Part shown: piece after piece, positions 18,564-26,276 of the stretch | How positions within the stretch are numbered: the first letter of the stretch is position 1 | Layout of the letters: each line of letters opens with the position of its first letter | From: Candidatus Omnitrophota bacterium | GTDB taxonomy: Bacteria; Omnitrophota; Gorgyraeia; 2-01-FULL-45-10 | Reading direction: 5' to 3' | DNA: 40,249 bases | Assembly (NCBI GenBank): GCA_016929115.1 | Contig: JAFGJL010000035.1 | Span: 1-40,249 of the forward strand | The notes under the pieces: generated by a model | The model's input: only the letters and a program-made list of their open reading frames with translations | What the model was told of the DNA's origin: nothing | The model's database searches: none | Made by a program: the position numbers and the translations under genes

Positions 18564-18589
18564 GCTTCGGCGGACCTGTCCGCCGAAGC
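18564..18589 (-). promoter_or_regulatory. Long GC hairpin in the cspA leader
   Basis: GCTTCGGCGGAC is followed after two bases by its reverse complement GTCCGCCGAAGC, giving a stem of about 11 bp with a minimal loop. It lies 66 bases ahead of the cspA start, between the leader terminator and the ribosome site. Confidence 0.6.
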
Positions 18590-18624
18590 ATTCCGTCTAA
18601 TATCGCGTGAATGCGAAGGCGGAT

Positions 18625-18665
18625 AAAAAAGCCATTCGCGGCTTTGTTTAAAAGCCCTGAATGGC
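18625..18665 (-). terminator. Intrinsic terminator within the cspA leader
   Basis: Two stacked stems, GCCATTC with GAATGGC and GGCTTT with AAAGCC, separated by a two-by-two internal loop and capped by a five-base loop, are followed by six U residues on the minus strand. It lies about 47 bases after the predicted RNA start and 127 bases before cspA. Confidence 0.75.
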
Positions 18666-18719
18666 GTTTAATGGTCGATTAAAAATGCGCACACCCTGAC
18701 CTTTTGCTAATGATAGGAA

Positions 18720-18748
18720 AATATATCATATCCCGCGCGGTGTGTCAA
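18720..18748 (-). promoter_or_regulatory. Sigma70-type promoter for cspA
   Basis: TTGACA (18743-18748), 17-base spacer, TATATT (18720-18725) on the minus strand, starting 32 bases after the panD stop. Confidence 0.75.
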
Positions 18749-18780
18749 ATGATTTTTATCGTCAGGGCGGGGCATGGCAG

Positions 18781-19131
18781 CTATTTCGTTATGCTGTTGC
18801 GGGAATCGACATGGACGGCTTTTAATGCCAGGCCCCGGGATTCCTTATCGTCGACCAGGGCGTAGGAAAGTATGATGATAAGGTCTCCGATCTTGCCGAG
18901 ATGGGCCGCGGCCCCGTAAAGGCCTATCGTCCCCGACCCTGCCGGCTCCTCTATGACGTAGGTCTCAAAACGCGCCGCGTTATCGATGTTGACGACCTGC
19001 ACGATCTCGCCCGGATGGATGTTGGCGGCCTTTAAGAGGTCCTTGTCGATGCCGATGCTCCCCTCGTAGTGCAGGTCTACCTTGGTGATCGTCGCGCGGT
19101 GTATCTTGGATTTGCACATTATGCGGAGCAT
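18781..19131 (-). CDS. panD: Aspartate 1-decarboxylase proenzyme
   Basis: The 116-residue protein makes beta-alanine for pantothenate and coenzyme A. It has the YEGS self-cleavage site, with processing expected between Gly24 and Ser25 to give the pyruvoyl group, followed by IGIDKDLLKAANI, the catalytic Tyr58 in the ARFETYVI segment, and GSGTIGLYGAAAHLGKIGD. Length is slightly short of the E. coli enzyme (126). It begins 11 bases after the PilZ gene and ends just before the cspA promoter. No other pantothenate gene is in the window. Confidence 0.96.
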   Translation of the reverse strand: MLRIMCKSKIHRATITKVDLHYEGSIGIDKDLLKAANIHPGEIVQVVNIDNAARFETYVIEEPAGSGTIGLYGAAAHLGKIGDLIIILSYALVDDKESRGLALKAVHVDSRNSITK

Positions 19132-19142
19132 ATCTCGCCTGC

Positions 19143-19532
19143 TTATTTGCCGGTATCAGCCTGTATATTGTATATAAGGTCGCAGAGGAATTTCAGGAAG
19201 GTGTTCTTGTTGTCCTCTTCGATCTCGCAGAATTCGATGCCGATGGTGAAAGGAGCGGAATCCTCGAGCGAAAGCTTTTTCTTCCAGATGATCTTGCCTT
19301 TCGCGTGGACGGGATTGGGCGCGCCCGGGATATCCAGCCTGAGCTCGATCACTGCGGATTCGTTGATGTCGTTATCGTGGGTCTCGAACCTGAGGCCGTC
19401 GGCGGATATGTCTTTTGTGACGGTTGAGCATGTCTTGCCGGTCTCCGGGATCGTGCAGGATATATTGATCGGCGTGCGCAGCCTTATGTACTTACGCCGT
19501 TCTATCAGCCTGTTCGCGATCTTCTTCACCAT
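19143..19532 (-). CDS. PilZ domain protein (c-di-GMP receptor candidate)
   Basis: The 129-residue single-domain protein has the c-di-GMP motifs RKYIR (R13xxxR17) and DISADG, followed by the beta-barrel with HAKGKIIWKKK and IGIEFCEIEEDN. Both parts of the ligand motif are intact. The output is unknown; single PilZ proteins act through partners. It has its own promoter (19557-19585) placed after the terminator of the TIGR04073 gene. panD follows by 11 bases. Confidence 0.88.
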   Translation of the reverse strand: MVKKIANRLIERRKYIRLRTPINISCTIPETGKTCSTVTKDISADGLRFETHDNDINESAVIELRLDIPGAPNPVHAKGKIIWKKKLSLEDSAPFTIGIEFCEIEEDNKNTFLKFLCDLIYNIQADTGK

Positions 19533-19556
19533 GTCGGTTTCCCCTATAGTTGTAGG

Positions 19557-19585
19557 ATATTAACATATGGCCGCTGTACCGTCAA
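19557..19585 (-). promoter_or_regulatory. Sigma70-type promoter for PilZ-panD
   Basis: TTGACG (19580-19585), 17-base spacer, TAATAT (19557-19562) on the minus strand, directly after the terminator at 19593-19623. Confidence 0.55.
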
Positions 19586-19592
19586 TCAAAAT

Positions 19593-19623
19593 AAAAGGGC
19601 GGGGTTTTTAGCCCTGCCCTTTT
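19593..19623 (-). terminator. Intrinsic terminator after the TIGR04073 gene
   Basis: AAAAGGGC pairs with GCCCTTTT around a 15-base loop that itself can pair; a T-rich tract (ATTTT) follows on the minus strand. Confidence 0.7.
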
Positions 19624-19642
19624 ATCGAAAAAAGCCTTTATC

Positions 19643-20035
19643 TTACTGGATCTGAGTCTGTAACTCGTCAGACTTTATAAACTCCCTGTCGTAGTCGCCC
19701 ATAGGCGCCGTGATTATATCGGCCGCCCCCGATACGGTCCTGGGGAAAGCCTTTCCGATGCCCTTAAACGTTCCGGCCGTGAGCCCCCAGATGGGATTCC
19801 TTGAGTCCCTAGTGACCTGGATTATCGACCTCGGTATATCAGTCCATCCGAAAAGGACGTTCTTTATGCCCCTCTCAGCCTTCATGCCGACGCCATGCTC
19901 CGTCGCTACCGTTGAAGTTACTCCGCTTGATATGACCCTGTTTGCAGGGCTGATATTTTGAGTGCTCTCGGCGAACGATAATGTCCCGAATGATACCGCG
20001 AATAATAATATAATGGCTATTGTTACGATTTTCAT
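19643..20035 (-). CDS. TIGR04073-like exported protein (exosortase-associated family)
   Basis: The 130-residue protein has a signal peptide (about 1-22, cleavage near SFAES) and a mature part with KAERGIKNVLFGWTDIPRSI, GLTAGTFKGIGKAFPRTVSGAADIITAP, the pattern I associate with TIGR04073. The family is named for co-occurrence with exosortase systems; no function is known and no exosortase is in this window. It shares KxxRGxxNVLxGWxxxP with the protein at 26747. It has a strong promoter, a GGGGGTGA site and a terminator, so it is probably a well-expressed monocistronic gene. Confidence 0.82.
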   Translation of the reverse strand: MKIVTIAIILLFAVSFGTLSFAESTQNISPANRVISSGVTSTVATEHGVGMKAERGIKNVLFGWTDIPRSIIQVTRDSRNPIWGLTAGTFKGIGKAFPRTVSGAADIITAPMGDYDREFIKSDELQTQIQ

Positions 20036-20061
20036 TTTTTAAATCACCCCCTTTTGGCAGA

Positions 20062-20090
20062 AGTATATCATAAGTTAATGATAAAGTCAA
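20062..20090 (-). promoter_or_regulatory. Sigma70-type promoter for the TIGR04073 gene
   Basis: TTGACT (20085-20090), 17-base spacer, TATACT (20062-20067) on the minus strand; it abuts the hydrolase stop codon. Confidence 0.75.
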
Positions 20091-20092
20091 AT

Positions 20093-21865
20093 CTATTTAG
20101 GGGCTTCTTGCGTCGGTGGGGCCTCTGCCAAGGCGTTTCGCATGGCCTTCTCGGCCGCCGCCTCAGCCGCCGCCTTTGCCGCCGCCGCCTCAGCCGCCGC
20201 CTTTGCCGCCGCCGCCTCAGCAAAAGTCCAGTCTATCCATTTTTTGATCATTCCTGCCAGGCCGGGATCGACCTGATAATAGAACTTATGGAGACCATCA
20301 TTGACCCTGGTCCCGAAAAAATAGCCCATCTCTCCGGCGTACATAACGGCGTGCTTCATGCCTGTCTCTGCTGCCGTCTGCATATCGACTACCGATACGG
20401 CGTGAACCGGCAAGGGCTCATCCTCCCTGCCTTGTATCAACAGCACGGGCACATCGGGGATCTTTATCGCCGCTTTCTCCTGTCCGGCGAGCCGTTCCCT
20501 CGTTTTTTTGAGAAAACATCTGGTCCCCAGTATGGATGTCCAGTCGTTTCCGGAGAACCTCGCGCGGTTCAGGGTTTCCGTCTCCGCGGCCTTGGCTAGC
20601 TTGGCGTATTCCTCGTTCCAGCCCTGTCTGCGGGCGATGCGGTCGATGTTTTTGAGGCTCTCGTCCTCGGAAGCCGCCATCAGCGGCGTGAGGAGCGCGA
20701 CGCCGGACACGCCCTTTTTCCGCGAGACCGCTTTCGCCGCGTAGAATGCGCCTTTGGAATGGCCTACGACGACTATCCTGGCCGGATCTGCCTTCTCCTG
20801 GGCCGCGAGGAACTCGAGAGCCGCTATAGCGTCTTCGGTCGCTTCCCCGTCGGTCGTCGCCTTTGGATCCCCCTTGCTTGAGCCGATGCCGCGGCCGTCA
20901 TAACGCAGGACAACGTATCCTTCGCGGCCGAAATTGTCGGCGAGCGACGAGAAGAGGCCATGGTAGGAGCGGTCACAGGGCCCATAGCCGCCTATAAGCA
21001 GGATGGCCGGATGCCTGCCTTCTTTTGCTGGCACCGTAAGCGTTCCGGCCAGGATGACAGGCCCGCTTTTGAACGTAACTTCGCTTTCGGTATACGCTTC
21101 GTTCCGGAAGGCCGCGTCTTCCGCCGCGAATGTCATCGCTTTAGGCGCGAAGCGCCTGGTGATGCGCAGGTGCTTCGACGGTGTTTCGAATCTGATGATG
21201 CTTTTGTCCGCTTTCGACACCCAGAGTATGCTCGTCGGGTGGTTCCTGATCTTTACCAACAGGCATTCGGTCTTGACGTTGTGGCCTTCTATCTTGAGGT
21301 ATTCGTCGCGGATAGATGTGAGCGTCACGTTCACCTTCATCGGCGGCAGGTATTTCGAAAAATGGGAGAGCGCGAAAAAGCTCTGTGCCCGGCCCTTCCG
21401 AAAATCGTAGTTTTCAACGAACGGCAGGTATGTCGCAAGGTTGGCCTGCTCGAGCAAAAACCTTCCCTTTCGCACAGGGATAGCGCTCAGGGTTATGAAT
21501 TCCGCGTCGAAGACCGACGCGAAGGATAGCAGGTTGTTTTTTTGGACAAGGGTGTAAGCCTCGCTCGCGCCGTTGCCGGATGACTCCTTTTCGTAGCTCT
21601 CGAGATCGTACTTACGGTCGTACGCCAACCGGGATCTCGATTCGGTCAGGATGTCCGCGAACGGCATCGTCGAGACGGACTTATAAACGCGCTTATTCTC
21701 CGTCACGTATTTGTCGATCCGTATCGACCCGATATCGTGGCCGTCGAGGTTGACGGCGTACAGGTAGGTAGCCCGGTTTTCTTTATCCAGGTAGAAGAAA
21801 GCGCCTATCAGGAGCGCTACGCAGATGACGAACGCCAAGGCCGTTGCTATATAGATTATTCTCAC
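20093..21865 (-). CDS. Membrane-anchored alpha/beta hydrolase with Ala-rich tail
   Basis: The 590-residue protein starts at a GTG (AGGAG nine bases upstream). It has an N-terminal membrane anchor (about 5-26), a beta-rich DUF3108-like region (about 30-260), and an alpha/beta hydrolase domain (about 265-545) with LLIGGYGPCDRS, RYDGRGIGSSKGD and the nucleophile elbow GHSKG. The acid may be in QGREDEPLP; the His is less clear (GLHKF). The C-terminus is an AEAAAAKAAAEAAA-type helix from 27-bp tandem repeats. The fold resembles dienelactone hydrolase or acyl esterase families. Substrate is unknown. It is the last gene of a close-packed run beginning at 25882. Confidence 0.85.
   Translation of the reverse strand: MRIIYIATALAFVICVALLIGAFFYLDKENRATYLYAVNLDGHDIGSIRIDKYVTENKRVYKSVSTMPFADILTESRSRLAYDRKYDLESYEKESSGNGASEAYTLVQKNNLLSFASVFDAEFITLSAIPVRKGRFLLEQANLATYLPFVENYDFRKGRAQSFFALSHFSKYLPPMKVNVTLTSIRDEYLKIEGHNVKTECLLVKIRNHPTSILWVSKADKSIIRFETPSKHLRITRRFAPKAMTFAAEDAAFRNEAYTESEVTFKSGPVILAGTLTVPAKEGRHPAILLIGGYGPCDRSYHGLFSSLADNFGREGYVVLRYDGRGIGSSKGDPKATTDGEATEDAIAALEFLAAQEKADPARIVVVGHSKGAFYAAKAVSRKKGVSGVALLTPLMAASEDESLKNIDRIARRQGWNEEYAKLAKAAETETLNRARFSGNDWTSILGTRCFLKKTRERLAGQEKAAIKIPDVPVLLIQGREDEPLPVHAVSVVDMQTAAETGMKHAVMYAGEMGYFFGTRVNDGLHKFYYQVDPGLAGMIKKWIDWTFAEAAAAKAAAEAAAAKAAAEAAAEKAMRNALAEAPPTQEAPK
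20161..20220. repeat. 27-bp tandem repeat inside the hydrolase gene
   Basis: Two identical 27-bp units (20161-20187 and 20188-20214) plus a six-base third start encode nine-residue Ala/Glu/Lys helical units. The repeat is in frame, so copy number can vary without breaking the gene. Confidence 0.9.
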
Positions 21866-21896
21866 TCGACCTGACTCCTCTTTGTTCTGAAAGACA

Positions 21897-22472
21897 TCAA
21901 AAATCTACGGCAAGTATCTCATAGGCAAGGGCGTTCGTCCAACGGGAGTCCTTGCGGAGGTTCTTTCTGTCCCGGAGCGCGCTCAGAATCTCGGGTGGGC
22001 AGTTTGACAGCACGCGCTTGAAGGCCAGCGATCCCCCCGCGCTGATTATCACCCTCGGCGCGCTGTTGAAATAAGGGATGCTGACCTGAGAGAAGTCAAT
22101 GCCTCCGAGCGGAGGCTCCTGCGGCGCGAAGGCCGTTTCATATATCGTCGCTCCGTTCCGGTCCAGGAATTTGATCTTCAGCATCAGGTCTGTCACGTTC
22201 CGCGTGCCGGCGTTCTTTATCAAGCCCTCGACGACAGGGTTTCCTTTTAAGGGTCCGGCATTGTCTATACGCGCCGCGAGCCTGGATATCTCAAGATATC
22301 GCGCGTATACCCTCGCGTTCACCTTGGCCAAAAGTTCCTGGTATGCGTGTTGGACATTCCTCTCGTGTATTTCTAGGTAGATAACGTAGCCGACGAGCGT
22401 CAGGACGAGTACCAGGGCTATCACGAAGCTCGAGACGAGCGCTACGATAAGGCTTTTCTTCTTTATGATCAT
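21897..22472 (-). CDS. Membrane-anchored protein, unknown, FxLYD-like body
   Basis: The 191-residue protein has an N-terminal transmembrane helix (about 8-33), a helical stretch, and a predicted beta-sandwich around NVTDLMLKIKFLDRNGATIY, which resembles the extracytoplasmic FxLYD-type fold. No catalytic motif is seen. Its ATG overlaps the DUF4416 stop as ATGA. I do not recognise a named family. Confidence 0.7.
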   Translation of the reverse strand: MIIKKKSLIVALVSSFVIALVLVLTLVGYVIYLEIHERNVQHAYQELLAKVNARVYARYLEISRLAARIDNAGPLKGNPVVEGLIKNAGTRNVTDLMLKIKFLDRNGATIYETAFAPQEPPLGGIDFSQVSIPYFNSAPRVIISAGGSLAFKRVLSNCPPEILSALRDRKNLRKDSRWTNALAYEILAVDF

Positions 22473-22999
22473 ATGCGGCCCATCTGTTTTTTATAAGTGT
22501 CCCGTATATGGCCGAAGATCCTTTTGTATCCGGGCGTTTTGTAGTCCGGGTATGTCCACGGCCAGGGATTGAAAGCGCGGTCCCTGTAGAAAAGCGTCAC
22601 CTCCGCGTATATGCCGTTGCGCAGGTATATCCTGTGCGAATAATCCTTCGTCGAGAACAGGACGAGCTTCGAGAGGTCGAGATAGCCAGGGTCGATGTTT
22701 ATAACGCGCCTTTCGCCGCTTGAGAGCCGCCGCTCGAGCTTATTGGCGGCGAGCTTGACCTTGTAGAGGCCTTCGGGGTCGACGACCTTTTCGAAACTTA
22801 TGAACTTTCGCTTCAGGCCGGGGCCCATCTCCTTCGTATAGTAATCGGTATGGGAGAAGTCCGAGACCTCGCTTTCGAAGTCCACCTTGTTCCTGAGCGC
22901 CCTTTCAAGAAGCGCCGCGGCCCTGGCGAAGAGCGCCGTGTCGCTTGCCAGCAGGCCCGCGACCAACTTGACCTTCTGCGTAGGACGCGCCTTTACCAT
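22469..22999 (-). CDS. DUF4416 family protein
   Basis: The 176-residue protein has VKLVAGLLASD near the start, DFSHTDYYTKEMGPGLKRKF in the middle, INIDPGYLDLSKLVLFSTKD and a C-terminal PWPWTYPDYKTPGY, all typical of DUF4416 as I recall it. The family has no assigned function. AAGGGA precedes the ATG. Gene order PilZ, DUF4416, membrane protein is close-packed, suggesting one transcript. Confidence 0.85.
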   Translation of the reverse strand: MVKARPTQKVKLVAGLLASDTALFARAAALLERALRNKVDFESEVSDFSHTDYYTKEMGPGLKRKFISFEKVVDPEGLYKVKLAANKLERRLSSGERRVINIDPGYLDLSKLVLFSTKDYSHRIYLRNGIYAEVTLFYRDRAFNPWPWTYPDYKTPGYKRIFGHIRDTYKKQMGRI

Positions 23000-23040
23000 G
23001 GAGATCCCTTATGGATGGTCGAGCGCCGCCGGCCGGCTTT

Positions 23041-23409
23041 TTAGGCGCTGAGCTTCTTCTTGGCGATGTACGCCGATATGATCTCTCGCTGTTTCGGGGA
23101 GAGGTCCTCAAAAAATATGGCGATATCGTAATGCCTGGTCTGGCCGTCTATGATGACGGGGTGCTGCCTTACGACGACACCCATGACCTCGATCTTCTTG
23201 ATGGTCGCGCTCCGCTTCGAGAAGTCCGGTATCATCAGCATGAGCTTCACTCTCGACATGAGGGGTATCTCTTCCGACACCTTGCAATATATGCCCGAAG
23301 CGCTTATATTCATGGTGTGGGTTATCGTGTCGAAATCGCCCATGCTGAGCTTGAGCGACAGCTCTTTATCCTCGACGCGCGGAAAACGCCTTCTCTCTTG
23401 TGCGACCAT
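23041..23409 (-). CDS. PilZ domain protein
   Basis: The 122-residue protein starts MVAQERRRFPR (R7xxxR11) and has NISASG, the two halves of the c-di-GMP site. The body shows SRVKLMLMIPDF and VVVRQHPV, and it ends with an EIISAYI helix. GGAG precedes the ATG, nine bases after the HinT stop. Confidence 0.88.
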   Translation of the reverse strand: MVAQERRRFPRVEDKELSLKLSMGDFDTITHTMNISASGIYCKVSEEIPLMSRVKLMLMIPDFSKRSATIKKIEVMGVVVRQHPVIIDGQTRHYDIAIFFEDLSPKQREIISAYIAKKKLSA

Positions 23410-23418
23410 ATAATACTC

Positions 23419-23769
23419 CTATCCCGGCGGCCAGGCGAACTTCCGCCCGCCCAAAAGATGGGCGTGTATGTGGAATACCTCCTGGCCGGCGTCCTTATTG
23501 CAATTGAATACGATCCTGTATCCTGACGCCTCCACGCCCTTTTCGCGCGCGATCCCTTTTGCCGCGACGACGAGTTTGCCCATGAGGGAAGCGTCCGCCG
23601 CGCCGATATCAGCGACGCGCTCTATATGCCGCTTCGGTACGATAACGATGTGGACCGGCGCCTGCGGCTTTATGTCCTCGAACGCCATGACCTCGGCGTC
23701 CTCGAAGACGGTCTTGGAGGGTATCTCCTTCTTTATGATCCTGCAGAAAAGGCACGCTTCGTCAGCCAT
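23419..23769 (-). CDS. HinT-like HIT family hydrolase
   Basis: The 116-residue protein has CLFCRIIKKEIPS (zinc-type Cys pair at 7 and 10), PVHIVIVPKRHI and the histidine triad HIHAHLL with its catalytic His. HinT proteins hydrolyse nucleoside phosphoramidates and acyl-adenylates. It lies two bases after the DUF362 stop. A second, longer HIT gene is at 35764. Confidence 0.93.
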   Translation of the reverse strand: MADEACLFCRIIKKEIPSKTVFEDAEVMAFEDIKPQAPVHIVIVPKRHIERVADIGAADASLMGKLVVAAKGIAREKGVEASGYRIVFNCNKDAGQEVFHIHAHLLGGRKFAWPPG

Positions 23770-23770
23770 C

Positions 23771-24847
23771 TTAGACCGCCACGATCTTATAGTCCAGGTT
23801 CCCCAGCCCTATCCGCTCGGCGTAGCGCATCTGGACCGTCCAGTCTACGCCGGGAAACTCTTTTCTGAATATGTCCTGCCTGCCCCGTTCGTTCAAGAGG
23901 TCCGCGGCCGCTTTATCTATGGCTACGGGATCGTCTGAGGCGAGGATGCCGGTATCGGGCACGATAGCCGGCTCATCTTTCGCCAGGCAGTCGCAATCTT
24001 TGGTCACCTTTAAAAGAAAAGTGATGTAACACGGCTTCTTCTTCAGCGCCGCGACCGTGCCATAGGCGTATTCTACCATTTTCTCCTGGAGGTTTTCAAG
24101 TCTTTCGCTCCACCTGGTTTCCAGGGCCTTGGTCCGGCAGACGACGATGCACTCGCCGCAGCCGATGCATTTCTCTCTCTGGATCCTCGCTTTTTTCGCT
24201 ACAAGTTTTATGCATGACGCCGGGCAGTGCGTTACGCACATGCCGCATCCGATGCAGTATTCCTCACGCATTTCCGGCACGCTCCCCGAGTGCTGTTCGA
24301 ACTTCCCTTTTCTCGAGGCGCACCCCATCCCGAGGTTCTTCAGGGCGCCGGCGAATCCTGTCAGGAGATGGCCTGTGGCATGCGTCATGACGACCAGGGT
24401 GTCGGCGGCCGCGATCTCAGGGGCTATCTTTGCCTTCTTGAAATGTTTCTTGCGTATGGGGATCTCGACGTAGCTTCTGCCGTGCAGGCCGTCCGCTATG
24501 ATGACCGGCGCCCCCATCGTGGCGATGTCATAGCCGTGCTCGCGGGCTATCAGAAGGTGGTCGACGGCGTTCGTGCGCCTGCTGCCTTTATACAGGACGT
24601 TCGAGTCGGTCAGGAAGACGTGCGCCGTCGCCGTCTCGTGCAGAAGCCGCACGACTTCACGGACATATCCGGCCCGGATGTGCCCGGTATTGCCCTCTTC
24701 GCCGAAATGGAGCTTTACGCCCGCATAATCTTCCTTGCCTATCGGTTTGAAGATGGCGCTTTTTTTTATAAGGCCGCGCAACTTTTCCGTGACGGAAGCC
24801 GCGCTCTCCCCGTCGTCCGTCCTGGCGTAGTATACGACGCTTTTCAT
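23771..24847 (-). CDS. DUF362 protein with two 4Fe-4S ferredoxin motifs
   Basis: The 358-residue protein has a DUF362 domain (about 40-330, with KLHFGEEGNTGHI, DSNVLYKG and HATGHLLTGFAGALKNLGMG) interrupted by a ferredoxin insert with CIGCGMCVTHC and CIGCGECIVVC near residues 198-235, enough for two clusters. The family is redox-related but no substrate is known. The start overlaps the DUF523 stop as ATGA. Confidence 0.9.
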   Translation of the reverse strand: MKSVVYYARTDDGESAASVTEKLRGLIKKSAIFKPIGKEDYAGVKLHFGEEGNTGHIRAGYVREVVRLLHETATAHVFLTDSNVLYKGSRRTNAVDHLLIAREHGYDIATMGAPVIIADGLHGRSYVEIPIRKKHFKKAKIAPEIAAADTLVVMTHATGHLLTGFAGALKNLGMGCASRKGKFEQHSGSVPEMREEYCIGCGMCVTHCPASCIKLVAKKARIQREKCIGCGECIVVCRTKALETRWSERLENLQEKMVEYAYGTVAALKKKPCYITFLLKVTKDCDCLAKDEPAIVPDTGILASDDPVAIDKAAADLLNERGRQDIFRKEFPGVDWTVQMRYAERIGLGNLDYKIVAV

Positions 24848-25332
24848 GGCCGCTTTCCCTTTTCGGTGGATATCTTTATGCCGTGCCTGCGCAACAGCGC
24901 CGCGAGGACGCCGTCGCCTTTCTTGAGCGCCCTCTTGAACGAGCCGTCATAGATGCGTCCGTAACCGCAAGCCGGACTGTTGGCCTTCAATACGGCTTTT
25001 TTTATGCCGAGCCGTTTCGCGAGCGATAATATAGCCCTGCTCCCCTCTTTGTAATGGCGCGTGACATCCCTTCCCGATGGCGTCATGACCTTCGCCCTGC
25101 CGGCAAGGACGTCCGAACCGTCGCCGCCGGAGATCTCCGAATTTTCGCGCGGTATCGGAAGGCCGCCCAGGACCTCCGGGCAGACGGGGATAGCGCCGCC
25201 CCACTCGACAAGAAGGCGGACGGAGGGGTCCAGTTTGTTCTTTCCCTTGTAGGTGCAGTTCAATCCGGCCAGGCAGGCGCTGACGACATGGGTATGGGGG
25301 GCTTTCGGTCTTTTTCGCTGTGCCCTATTCAT
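24844..25332 (-). CDS. DUF523 family protein (TudS-like)
   Basis: The 162-residue protein has VSACLAGLNCTYKGKN (Cys19, Cys25-26 region), CPEVLGGLPIPR, and KANSPACGYGRIYDG, the conserved cysteines and order of DUF523. Some members are iron-sulfur 2-thiouracil desulfurases (TudS); that function is inferred by family. It overlaps the flavin reductase by eight bases and DUF362 by four, so the three redox-type genes are co-expressed. Confidence 0.88.
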   Translation of the reverse strand: MNRAQRKRPKAPHTHVVSACLAGLNCTYKGKNKLDPSVRLLVEWGGAIPVCPEVLGGLPIPRENSEISGGDGSDVLAGRAKVMTPSGRDVTRHYKEGSRAILSLAKRLGIKKAVLKANSPACGYGRIYDGSFKRALKKGDGVLAALLRRHGIKISTEKGKRP

Positions 25333-25882
25333 TCGAAAAGCCGTAGTGGCCTATGCGGCCCCTAAGGTCCCAGTATTCGCCATGGTTATAGACGAAAGGC
25401 TTTGCTTTCCCGAAGTCTATCCTGTTGCCCTTGCCTACGACGCCCTCATCGGCATGGACAGCTACCACCTCTCCGATGAACATGTCGTGCGCGCCGAGCT
25501 TCAAAGTCCGCCTGAGGGCGCATTCGATGTTCACGGGGCATTCCGCTATGAGCGGGGACGAGACTTTCGACGCAGGAACGGCGGTGAGGGAACATGCCTC
25601 GAACTTGTCGGTGTCCCTGCCGGACTTCATGCCGCAGAGATCGACCTTCCTGGCCATGTCGGATGACGGGATGTTGACGACGAAATCGCCGCTTTCCGCG
25701 ATGAGCTTATGGGAATGGCGGGACGGGCGGACCGATATGCTGATGAGCGGCGGTTTCGAGCAGACCACGCCGCACCATGCTATCGCTATGATATTGGCTT
25801 TTTGGGGGGCGCGGCCGCAGCTTACGAGCGCCACGGGCACCGGGTAGAGCGCCTCGCTCGGGGGGAGGTTGAGCTTTGCCAT
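25325..25882 (-). CDS. Flavin reductase-like (flavoredoxin) domain protein
   Basis: The 185-residue protein has YPVPVALVSCG, NIIAIAWCGVVCSKPPLISISV, DFVVNIPSSDMARKVDLCG and a late ECALRRTLKLGAHDMFIGEVV, typical of flavin reductase-like / flavoredoxin proteins that bind FMN in a split barrel. It opens a run with DUF523, DUF362 and HinT. The ribosome site is weak. Confidence 0.9.
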   Translation of the reverse strand: MAKLNLPPSEALYPVPVALVSCGRAPQKANIIAIAWCGVVCSKPPLISISVRPSRHSHKLIAESGDFVVNIPSSDMARKVDLCGMKSGRDTDKFEACSLTAVPASKVSSPLIAECPVNIECALRRTLKLGAHDMFIGEVVAVHADEGVVGKGNRIDFGKAKPFVYNHGEYWDLRGRIGHYGFSNE

Positions 25883-25895
25883 GTTGATCGGCCGG

Positions 25896-26276
25896 CTATT
25901 TTTGCTCTGCGCCGGCTTCCTCGCTCGGTTTCTCTTCCTTCTTTAAAGTGGATATCCAGCAACGCTTTGTGCAGTAGAACTTGCCGTTCCGGTAATACCA
26001 GCGTTTCTTCTTGATGGATTTATTGCATCCGGCGCAGTTCTCCGGCTTGACCTTCACGGGCTTCGCCTCGGCCTTCTTCTCTTCCTTCGGCTTGGCCGCC
26101 TCTGCGGCCTGGGCCGCCGGCGCGGCTTGAGCCTCCGGTGCGGCGACTGCCTGGGGCTGGGCCGGCGCCGCTTCCGCCTTGGGCTCCGCCTTAAGCTCTT
26201 GCGCCTTTGGCTCTTCCGCTTTCGGTTCCGGTTTCTGCTGGGCTTCCGCCGGAGCCTCTTTTTTCTCTTCCGTCAT
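25896..26276 (-). CDS. Low-complexity protein with a C-terminal zinc ribbon
   Basis: The 126-residue protein has a long Glu/Lys/Pro/Ala-rich N-terminus (about 1-78) and a C-terminal Cys-x2-Cys ... Cys-x3-Cys unit (NCAGCNKSIKKKRWYYRNGKF, then CTKRC), a likely zinc-binding ribbon. The start overlaps the PilZ stop as ATGA, so it is coupled to that gene. I do not recognise a family. Confidence 0.7.
   Translation of the reverse strand: MTEEKKEAPAEAQQKPEPKAEEPKAQELKAEPKAEAAPAQPQAVAAPEAQAAPAAQAAEAAKPKEEKKAEAKPVKVKPENCAGCNKSIKKKRWYYRNGKFYCTKRCWISTLKKEEKPSEEAGAEQK

Noticed and set aside
24227-24952. + strand open frame opposite DUF362
   Set aside because: Antisense to a gene with clear ferredoxin motifs; no ribosome site or known family.
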